13,517 bases of DNA from Gammaproteobacteria bacterium UBA5338 (GTDB taxonomy: Bacteria; Pseudomonadota; Gammaproteobacteria; Pseudomonadales; UBA5862). Location: the NCBI GenBank assembly GCA_002408105.1, contig DHQM01000141.1, positions 1 to 13,517 of the forward strand, written 5' to 3'. Of this stretch, positions 7,675 to 13,517 are shown in pieces. The position numbers and the translations under genes are program-made. The notes under the pieces are model-generated. The model worked only from the letters and a program-made list of their open reading frames with translations. It was not told the DNA's origin and searched no databases. Each line of letters starts with the position of its first letter. The first letter of the stretch is position 1.

Positions 7675-9566
7675 TGGACCCGCTGGACCCAACGCCCACC
7701 ACCACCGATGCAGACCGGCCCTCGGGCCGCCCACTCGACTCACAGTTCGCCGACCTGCTCGTGCGCCTGGGTGGTGTACAGGACCCACTGCTGTGGGCAT
7801 CGGCGGCCCTGGTCAGTCGGCAGCTCGGCCAGGGCCACCTCTGTGTCGAGTTGGCGGAACATGCCGGCACAGCTTTCGAGTTCGGTGAGCGGCAAGTGAA
7901 GTTTCCATCTGCTGATGCCTGGGCGCAGGCGCTGTGTGCCTGGCCCATGGTGCACAGCGGTCAAGGCAACGCGTCCGCTCCCCTGGTGCTGCACGCCGGA
8001 CACCTGTACCTACAGCGGTACTGGGCCATGGAACAGCGCCTGGCGCAGGGCCTCCTCGAACGCCGAATAACGGCGACCGAGCCGGTTGACCTCGATTGGC
8101 TGCGGACCATGCTTGAGCGCCTCTTCGGGCCGCCAGGGGACGAACTCGACTGGCAGCGGGTCGCGACCGCCAATGCAGTGCTGCAGCCGCTGGCGGTGAT
8201 CGCTGGCGGTCCCGGCACCGGCAAGACCCATGTGGTCACCCAAGTGGTTGCACTGCTCGGGGCACAAGCGGCCCGCAACAACCACAAGCGGCTGCGGTTG
8301 GCCCTGGCGGCCCCAACCGGCAAGGCCGCTGCCCGCCTTGCCGCATCAATTGGCGCAGGCATCGCCAACTTGCCCCGGGAGCTGCAGCAGGCGACCCAGG
8401 TGCTGGTGCCCAACGCCACCACCTTGCACCGTTTGATCGGCTTGCGAGGCGATCCCACCCGCCCCAGGCACCAGGCCAGCAATCCATTGTCCGTGGATGT
8501 GCTGGTCATCGACGAAGCCTCGATGATCGACCTGCCATTGCTGACACGAACCCTGGACGCCCTGCCGCGCAACGCCCGTCTGCTGTTGCTCGGCGACCCA
8601 GATCAGCTGGCCTCGGTCGAAGCGGGCGCCGCGCTTGCCGAGGTCTGTACGGACGGGCATGGTTTCAGCGCTGCCGGCGCGGCACGCCTCGGCAGCGCTG
8701 CGGGGCAGTCGCTGCCCGAGACCGGAGACCCTGTGGGCACGCTCGCAGATCAGGTGGTCACCCTGGTCCACAGCCGCAGGTTCGCTCGTGCTGCCAACCC
8801 GAGCGCCCCCACGATCGGTGCTTTCGCCAGCGCGGTGCGTGGGGGTGACGCGGCCCAGGTGCGCGGGCTCCTGCAGCGCGCAACCCGTGTCGACGACCCC
8901 GCAGCTGAGCTGCACTTCTTCCGTGCCTCATCGCCCGTTGCCCACGCAGCAGTGTTCGACGAAATGGTGGCACGTGCCCGACAGCTCGCCAGCCTTGCTG
9001 ACCCCCGCGCGGCGCTGGATGCACTGCACGGGTTTCAAGTTCTCTGCGCGTTGCGCGAAGGCCCATGGGGAACCCTGGCAGTGAACCGGGAAATCGAACA
9101 GCGCCTCGGTGCTGGGCCGGACCGTTCAGGTGGGTATTCTGGGTGGCCATTCATCGTGCGCGCCAACAGCCGCACCCTGGGCCTGCACAACGGCGACACC
9201 GGTGTGGTGCTCACCGGGCCGGACGGGGCCCTGCGGGCCTACGTTCGGGACAGCAACGATGGCAGCCTGCGGGACTTCGCGCCCCATCGGCTGCCGGCCC
9301 ATGAAGCCGCCTACGCAATCACCGTCCACAAGAGCCAAGGCTCGGAATACCAGAACGTGGTCATGCTGTTACCGCCCCAGCCCTCACCGGTGCTCACCCG
9401 TGAGCTGCTCTACACCGGGGTGACCCGGGCCCGACGCGCCCTGTGGATCACTGGCGATGCCGATCTGATCGCAACCACCGCCGCGGAGCGGCCCACCCGC
9501 CGGGCGTCCGGCCTTGCGCGGGCGCTACAACAGCTGGCACAACAAGAAACCAGCAGCAGGGATTGA
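7674..9566 (+). CDS. recD: Exodeoxyribonuclease V subunit alpha (RecD helicase)
   Basis: RecD is the 5'-3' superfamily 1B helicase of RecBCD, moving on the strand opposite RecB and controlling nuclease activity before Chi. It has 630 residues (E. coli 608). The start ATG shares one base with the recB TGA (TGATG). Residues about 1-130 form the N-terminal RecC-contacting domain (LLWASAALVSRQLGQGHLCVEL). Walker A GGPGTGKT is at 178-185 (K184), followed by APTGKAAARL; Walker B VIDEAS has D280-E281; GDPDQLASVEAG starts at 307. The C-terminal UvrD-like part contains AYAITVHKSQGSEY and LLYTGVTRA. All helicase motifs are intact. The N-terminal domain and tight coupling to recB separate it from the stand-alone RecD2 family. 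The last codons form part of a heat-shock promoter for the next gene. Confidence 0.96.
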   Translation: MDPLDPTPTTTDADRPSGRPLDSQFADLLVRLGGVQDPLLWASAALVSRQLGQGHLCVELAEHAGTAFEFGERQVKFPSADAWAQALCAWPMVHSGQGNASAPLVLHAGHLYLQRYWAMEQRLAQGLLERRITATEPVDLDWLRTMLERLFGPPGDELDWQRVATANAVLQPLAVIAGGPGTGKTHVVTQVVALLGAQAARNNHKRLRLALAAPTGKAAARLAASIGAGIANLPRELQQATQVLVPNATTLHRLIGLRGDPTRPRHQASNPLSVDVLVIDEASMIDLPLLTRTLDALPRNARLLLLGDPDQLASVEAGAALAEVCTDGHGFSAAGAARLGSAAGQSLPETGDPVGTLADQVVTLVHSRRFARAANPSAPTIGAFASAVRGGDAAQVRGLLQRATRVDDPAAELHFFRASSPVAHAAVFDEMVARARQLASLADPRAALDALHGFQVLCALREGPWGTLAVNREIEQRLGAGPDRSGGYSGWPFIVRANSRTLGLHNGDTGVVLTGPDGALRAYVRDSNDGSLRDFAPHRLPAHEAAYAITVHKSQGSEYQNVVMLLPPQPSPVLTRELLYTGVTRARRALWITGDADLIATTAAERPTRRASGLARALQQLAQQETSSRD

Positions 9567-9590
9567 ACCAGGCCGCCTGACCCCCATGAT
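9562..9590 (+). promoter_or_regulatory. Sigma-32 (heat-shock) promoter for the Lon-family gene
   Basis: ATTGAA (9562-9567) matches the heat-shock -35 core CTTGAA at five of six bases. After a 14-base spacer, CCCCAT (9582-9587) matches the -10 core perfectly; only the trailing T of CCCCATNT is missing. Spacing is the same as in the E. coli dnaK promoter as I recall it. Transcription would start near 9595, about 80 bases before the lon ATG. The -35 contains the recD stop codon. The match is by eye and not scored, but family and position agree: lon genes are classic heat-shock genes. Confidence 0.68.
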
Positions 9591-9676
9591 CCTGAGTCGA
9601 AGCCCTGTACCCGCCGTTCCGACCCGATTCCGGCGACGCCTGGGCACGCCGATGTCGAACCAACAAGGCAGAACTG
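9567..9676. other. recD-lon intergenic region
   Basis: The 110 bases contain the -10 half of the heat-shock promoter and a modest Shine-Dalgarno AAGG (9665-9668), 8 nt before the lon ATG. I see no factor-independent terminator with a T-run, so readthrough from recD into lon is also possible. Confidence 0.5.
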
Positions 9677-11584
9677 ATGACCGAAGCAGACGAGTTCGAA
9701 CAACCGAACGAAGTGATCTCCGAACAGAATGGGTCGGATGCCACCGAGCCCCAGCCCAACGCGCTGGCACTGCCCGACCAGGCCCTGCCCGACAAGATCT
9801 ACCTGATCCAGGTCGGCAACCGCCCCTTCCTGCCGGCCCAGGTCCAACCAGTGATCGTCGATGAAACCCCATGGGCCCGCACCTTTCGCCGCCTGGCCAA
9901 GACCGAGCACCACGTGTGCGGGCTCATCTGGGACCCGGACTTTCAACCAGGTGCCAGTGACCCGACCACCACGCTGCCCGAGTTCGGCTGCGCGGTGCGC
10001 ATCCACCACCTGCAGAAGGACGACGAACACCTGCAGTTCATCGCCCAGGGACTGCGCCGCTTTCGCATCAAGCGTTGGATCAGCAAAGAGCCACCCTACT
10101 TGGTGCAGGTTGAATACCCCCAGGACACTGACGATGAGGCGACCGACGAAATTCGCGCCTACGCGATGGCAATCATTGACGCCATCAAGGAGCTGTTGCC
10201 CCTCAACCCCCTGTATGGAGAAGAGCTCAAGCACTACCTCAAGCGGTTTAGCCCCAACCAACCGTCGCCACTGACCGACTTCGCGGCAGCGATCACCACC
10301 GCTGAGGCCGGCGATCTCCAGGAGGTGCTCGAAACCGTCCACCTGTTGCGCCGCATGGAACGGGTACTGACCCTGCTGCACAAAGAACTGCAGGTGGCGC
10401 GATTGCAGGGTGAAATCCGCGAGGAGGTCAACCGCAAGGTCGGTGAGCACCAGCGGGAATTTTTTCTGCGTGAACAACTCAAGGTGATTCAGCAGGAGCT
10501 TGGCCTCGCCAAGGACGACCGCACTGCCGACATCGAGGGCTTCGAACAGCGGCTCAAGGGCCTCGACGTACCCGTCCACGCGCAACAGCGCATCGAAGAC
10601 GAAATGAAAAAGCTCGCCATGCTGGAGACCGGCTCCCCGGAATACGGCGTGACCCGCAACTACCTGGATTGGGTGACCTCGGTGCCATGGGGGGTGCACA
10701 CCGACGACAGCTTCGACCTGCATGAGGCGCGTCAGGTTCTCGACCGGCACCACGACGGTTTAGAGGACGTCAAGGACAGAATCCTCGAGTTCCTCGCTGT
10801 GGGAGCCTACAAAGGCGAAATTGCCGGGTCGATCCTGCTGCTGGTCGGCCCGCCTGGGGTGGGCAAGACCTCGATCGGCCAGTCGATTGCCGATGCCCTC
10901 GGGCGCAAGTTCTATCGGTTCAGCCTGGGTGGGATGCGCGATGAGGCCGAAATCAAGGGCCACAGGCGCACCTACATCGGGGCCATGCCCGGAAAGCTGG
11001 TGCAGGCCCTCAAGGAGGTGGAGGTCGAGAACCCGGTGATCATGCTCGATGAAATCGACAAAATCGGTGCCTCCTATCAGGGCGACCCTGCGTCCGCGCT
11101 GCTGGAGGTGCTCGATCCGGAACAAAATCACCAGTTTCTGGACCACTACCTCGATTTGCGGCTCGACCTTTCGAAAGTGCTGTTTGTCTGTACCGCGAAC
11201 CAACTGGACACCATTCCGGGCCCCTTGTTGGACCGCATGGAAAGCATTCGTTTGGCTGGCTACATCACTGACGAGAAGCTCGCCATCGCCAAACACCACC
11301 TGTGGCCCAAACAACTCAAGCGCGCGGGGCTCAAATCCGGCCAGTGCAAGATCACCGATGCCGCGCTCAAACACCTCATCGAGGGATACGCCCGTGAAGC
11401 TGGTGTGCGCAATCTCGAAAAACAGCTTGGCAGAATCGTCCGCAAAGCGGTGGTTCAGCTCCTCGAAGGTGCCACCACCCAGGTGCGTGTCGGCATCAAG
11501 GATGTCGAAACCTACCTCGGCGCTCCACTGTTTCGCAAAGACAAGCCGCAACGCGAGGTGGGGGTGATCACTGGGCTCGCATAG
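9677..11584 (+). CDS. Lon N-terminal fragment: substrate-binding and AAA+ ATPase modules
   Basis: This 635-residue frame is what would be made if the TAG stops translation. After an acidic 35-residue leader comes the Lon substrate-binding domain, opening with LPDKIYLIQVGNRPFLPAQ. A helical region with VNRKVGEHQREFFLREQLK near 250-275 follows, a conserved Lon block. The AAA+ module holds Walker A GPPGVGKT at 391-398 and Walker B IMLDEIDK with D458-E459, then FVCTANQLD as sensor 1 and YAREAGVRNLEKQ as the sensor-2 region. Everything needed for ATP binding is present. The frame ends after GVITGLA, just inside the protease domain, so this product could bind and perhaps unfold substrates but not cleave them. 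The start ATG has AAGG 8 nt upstream. Confidence 0.8.
   Translation: MTEADEFEQPNEVISEQNGSDATEPQPNALALPDQALPDKIYLIQVGNRPFLPAQVQPVIVDETPWARTFRRLAKTEHHVCGLIWDPDFQPGASDPTTTLPEFGCAVRIHHLQKDDEHLQFIAQGLRRFRIKRWISKEPPYLVQVEYPQDTDDEATDEIRAYAMAIIDAIKELLPLNPLYGEELKHYLKRFSPNQPSPLTDFAAAITTAEAGDLQEVLETVHLLRRMERVLTLLHKELQVARLQGEIREEVNRKVGEHQREFFLREQLKVIQQELGLAKDDRTADIEGFEQRLKGLDVPVHAQQRIEDEMKKLAMLETGSPEYGVTRNYLDWVTSVPWGVHTDDSFDLHEARQVLDRHHDGLEDVKDRILEFLAVGAYKGEIAGSILLLVGPPGVGKTSIGQSIADALGRKFYRFSLGGMRDEAEIKGHRRTYIGAMPGKLVQALKEVEVENPVIMLDEIDKIGASYQGDPASALLEVLDPEQNHQFLDHYLDLRLDLSKVLFVCTANQLDTIPGPLLDRMESIRLAGYITDEKLAIAKHHLWPKQLKRAGLKSGQCKITDAALKHLIEGYAREAGVRNLEKQLGRIVRKAVVQLLEGATTQVRVGIKDVETYLGAPLFRKDKPQREVGVITGLA
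11582..11584 (+). other. Amber codon replacing a conserved Trp in Lon
   Basis: The family reads VITGLAWT; here the codon after GLA is TAG rather than TGG. A single G-to-A change at 11583 explains it. Counting back from the catalytic serine, the position equals E. coli Lon W603. Confidence 0.9.
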
Positions 11585-11590
11585 ACCGCC

Positions 11591-12103
11591 ATGGGTGGGG
11601 CCACCCTGCCGGTGGAAGCCGCGCGCGTGCATGCCCGCGGCCGCGGGTTCAAGCTCACCGGCAAGCTCGGCGAAGTGATGCAGGAGTCCGCAGCCATTGC
11701 GTACAGCTACGTGGACGCTCAGGCCGCGCAACTCAGCCTTGACCCGCGCTATTTCGAGGACGCCTTTATCCATTTGCACGTGCCGGAGGGCGCGACCCCA
11801 AAAGACGGACCCAGCGCAGGCATCACCATGGCCACCGCGTTGCTGTCACTGGCACGCAGCACGCGGGTCGACCGCCCGTTGGCAATGACGGGAGAGTTGA
11901 CCCTGACCGGGCAGGTTTTACCTGTTGGGGGCATTCGCGAGAAGGTGATCGCTGCCCGCCGCGCCGGCATTGGCGAGGTCATCCTGCCCGATGCCAACAA
12001 ACGCGACTTCGATGAACTCCCAGAACACCTGCGCGAGGGGCTCACGGCCCACTTCGTCAACCGCTATCCAGAGGTGGCCCAGATCGTCTTCGCCTCACCC
12101 TAA
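11591..12103 (+). CDS. Lon C-terminal fragment: serine-lysine protease domain
   Basis: The 170-residue frame begins at an ATG 6 bases after the amber codon and continues in the same phase. It carries the full catalytic site: S75 in the PEGATPKDGPSAG block (codon 11813-11815) and K118 in GGIREKV (codon 11942-11944). The 43-residue spacing equals that of E. coli S679 and K722. Other family blocks are KLTGKLGEVMQES and MTGELTLTGQVLPVGG. The ATG is an internal family methionine or hydrophobic position, not a natural start, and no Shine-Dalgarno is close to it. Separate production would need reinitiation after the TAG. It lacks its own ATPase and so is not expected to degrade folded proteins alone. 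It ends in TAA, 66 bases before rimO. Confidence 0.75.
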   Translation: MGGATLPVEAARVHARGRGFKLTGKLGEVMQESAAIAYSYVDAQAAQLSLDPRYFEDAFIHLHVPEGATPKDGPSAGITMATALLSLARSTRVDRPLAMTGELTLTGQVLPVGGIREKVIAARRAGIGEVILPDANKRDFDELPEHLREGLTAHFVNRYPEVAQIVFASP

Positions 12104-12169
12104 GAAGCAGGGGGGCACTCGGGTATACTGCGCGCCTTGTCCAGGTCCCTCGGAACTCCCGCCTGAACC
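12104..12169. other. Short lon-rimO gap
   Basis: The 66 bases contain a candidate -10 but no terminator and no clear Shine-Dalgarno close to the rimO ATG. Confidence 0.4.
12124..12129 (+). promoter_or_regulatory. Candidate -10 element for rimO
   Basis: TATACT, five of six to consensus, is followed by a GC-rich discriminator (GCGCGCC), 40 bases before the rimO ATG. The -35 region (about 12101-12106, TAAGAA) is a poor match, so an activator or a weak promoter would be implied. Confidence 0.38.
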
Positions 12170-13517
12170 ATGACTGCACCCAAAGTCGGATTCGTCAGCC
12201 TCGGCTGCCCCAAAGCCCTGGTGGACTCGGAACGCATCCTCACCCAGTTGCGCATCGATGGGTACGAGGTGGTCGGTAACTACTCCGAGGCCGGGGTTGT
12301 TGTGGTGAACACCTGTGGGTTCATCGACGCCGCCAAGCAGGAGTCTCTGGAGGCAATCGGGGAGGCATTGGCCGAAAACGGCCGGGTGATCGTCACCGGC
12401 TGCATGGGACAGGACCCCAGTGAAATCGAACGCGTCCACCCCCAGGTGCTCGCTGTAACTGGCCCCCAGGCGTATGAAGCCGTCGTGGGGTCGGTTCATG
12501 AACACCTCCCGATCGACACTACACACGACCCCTTTACAAACCTGGTTCCGCCCCAGGGAATCAAGCTGACACCAAGGCACTACGCCTACCTGAAAATCTC
12601 CGAAGGCTGTAACCATCGGTGCCGCTTCTGCATCATCCCGTCGCTGCGGGGGGACTTGGCGAGTCGGCCCATCGGAGAAGTGCTACAAGAAGCCGAAGGC
12701 CTGGTCGAAGCCGGCGTGCAAGAACTCCTGGTGATTTCCCAAGACACCAGTGCGTACGGACTGGACCTTAAGTACCGCACCGGCTTCTGGCGCGGCAGGC
12801 CATTGAAAACACGCATGCTGGAGCTTTGTCAGGCCCTGGGCGAGTTGGGCGTGTGGGTCCGGCTTCACTATGTGTATCCATACCCGCACGTTGATGCTGT
12901 AATTCCGTTGATGGAATCAGGCCATGTCTTGCCCTACCTGGACATCCCCTTCCAACACGGCAGTCCCAGCGTCTTAAAACGCATGCGCCGCCCCGCCGCG
13001 GCCGAAAACACCCTCGACCGCATTCGAGCCTGGCGTGACATCTGTCCAGATTTGACCCTTCGCAGCACGTTCATCGTCGGCTACCCGGGAGAGACCGAAG
13101 CCGAATTCCAAGACCTGCTGGATTTTCTCTCGGAAGCACAGATTGACCGGGTCGGGTGCTTTCAATACTCGCCGGTGGAGGGGGCAGCCGCCAATGCCCT
13201 GCCGAACCCTGTCGATGAAGCGACCAAGCAGGACCGCTTCGAGCGGCTGATGGCCCACCAGGCTGAAATCAGTACCGCACGCTTGGCACGCAAGGTAGGC
13301 ACGGTGCAGCAGGTGATCGTGGATGGAATCGAAGACGGGGTGGCGCTCGGGCGCAGCCGCGGTGACGCTCCGGAAATTGATGGGCTGGTGTACGTCAACC
13401 TGCCGCCTGGCCACCAGTTCGCGCCCGGCGAAAGAATCATGGTGCGTGTAACCACCGCCGATGCCTACGACCTGCATGGGGAGCTAGCGACCCAGGCTGC
13501 TTGGGCGACCCAGGTGC
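12170..13517 (+). CDS. rimO: Ribosomal protein S12 methylthiotransferase RimO, 3' end outside window
   Basis: RimO is a radical-SAM enzyme that adds a methylthio group to a conserved aspartate of ribosomal protein S12 (Asp89 in E. coli), using two [4Fe-4S] clusters. The frame from ATG 12170 is open for 449 codons to the edge. The N-terminal methylthiotransferase domain has cluster cysteines C13 (GCPK), C49 (NTCGF) and C78 (TGCMG). The radical-SAM cysteines are C147, C151 and C154 in [10 protein letters not shown], followed by [11 protein letters not shown], which is RimO-like and separates it from Mia[18 protein letters not shown] and FIVGYPGET also fit. A C-terminal TRAM domain (from about 380) ends near the DAYDLHGE block. 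E. coli RimO is 441 residues, so little should be missing. It lies downstream of lon on the same strand; the functional link, if any, is unclear. Confidence 0.96.
   Translation, partial: MTAPKVGFVSLGCPKALVDSERILTQLRIDGYEVVGNYSEAGVVVVNTCGFIDAAKQESLEAIGEALAENGRVIVTGCMGQDPSEIERVHPQVLAVTGPQAYEAVVGSVHEHLPIDTTHDPFTNLVPPQGIKLTPRHYAYLKISEGCNHRCRFCIIPSLRGDLASRPIGEVLQEAEGLVEAGVQELLVISQDTSAYGLDLKYRTGFWRGRPLKTRMLELCQALGELGVWVRLHYVYPYPHVDAVIPLMESGHVLPYLDIPFQHGSPSVLKRMRRPAAAENTLDRIRAWRDICPDLTLRSTFIVGYPGETEAEFQDLLDFLSEAQIDRVGCFQYSPVEGAAANALPNPVDEATKQDRFERLMAHQAEISTARLARKVGTVQQVIVDGIEDGVALGRSRGDAPEIDGLVYVNLPPGHQFAPGERIMVRVTTADAYDLHGELATQAAWATQV

Larger units (their letters stand above)
9677..12103 (+). pseudogene. 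lon: Lon-family ATP-dependent protease (AsrA-like), interrupted by one in-frame TAG
   Basis: Reading through the TAG at 11582-11584 gives one 808-codon frame in the same phase, close to E. coli Lon (784 residues). Lon is a cytoplasmic homohexamer that unfolds and degrades damaged and regulatory proteins using ATP. The domains run in order: Lon N-terminal domain (about 37-240), coiled region, AAA+ module (about 370-600), and serine-lysine protease domain (about 615-805). The sequence resembles the second Lon of pseudomonads, AsrA, more than E. coli Lon, judged from memory. No frameshift and no other lesion is seen, so the change is recent, a sequencing error, or tolerated by suppression or reinitiation. 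If real, ordinary termination would separate ATPase from protease. AsrA-bearing genomes usually carry a canonical lon beside clpX, which could cover the loss; that locus is outside this window. Confidence 0.87.

Noticed and set aside
6637..7800. Minus-strand open frame of 387 codons opposite the RecB nuclease domain
   Set aside because: It is a shadow of recB, whose plus-strand frame carries all nuclease residues. The minus-strand frames at 1460-2440 and 10760-11779 were rejected for the same reason.
9611..9636. Inverted CGCCG/CGGCG in the recD-lon gap as a terminator
   Set aside because: The stem is only 5 bp with a large loop and no T-run after it.
9410..10753. Long minus-strand open frame of 447 codons across recD and lon
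   Set aside because: It is antisense to two clear genes, its protein has no recognisable motifs, and such frames are common opposite GC-rich genes.

Overview
The window is a gene-dense, GC-rich stretch of bacterial chromosome. It most likely comes from a gammaproteobacterium. The reasons are a true RecBCD set (RecC with an E. coli-type N-terminus, RecB with a C-terminal nuclease, RecD), a second-type Lon resembling Pseudomonas AsrA, and rimO. I cannot name the genus. Nothing points to a phage, plasmid, insertion sequence, CRISPR array or RNA gene.

Layout from left to right: (1) the first 11 codons of a minus-strand gene, probably an antibiotic-biosynthesis-monooxygenase (ABM) family protein, running off the left edge; (2) a divergent small DUF4112 membrane-associated protein (194-589); (3) the recombination and repair operon recC-recB-recD (728-9566), whose genes overlap by 4 and 1 bases; (4) a Lon-family ATP-dependent protease gene (9677-12103), intact over its whole length except for one in-frame TAG at 11582-11584; (5) the start of rimO (12170 onward), which has no stop before the right edge.

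RecC, RecB and RecD form one heterotrimer. It unwinds double-strand DNA ends, degrades them, and loads RecA after meeting Chi. The order recC-recB-recD without ptrA and the start/stop overlaps suggest one coupled transcript. The Lon gene is separated by about 110 bases, which hold a strong heat-shock (sigma-32) promoter match whose -35 element overlaps the recD stop codon. Lon is therefore probably under its own heat-shock control while sitting behind the repair operon.

The most notable points are the single amber codon replacing an almost invariant tryptophan in Lon, leaving the ATPase and protease halves as separate intact reading frames; the sigma-32 site embedded in the end of recD; and a RecC whose N-terminal Chi-contact positions differ from E. 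coli. I did not find a convincing undescribed system: the genes are all known housekeeping or repair families.
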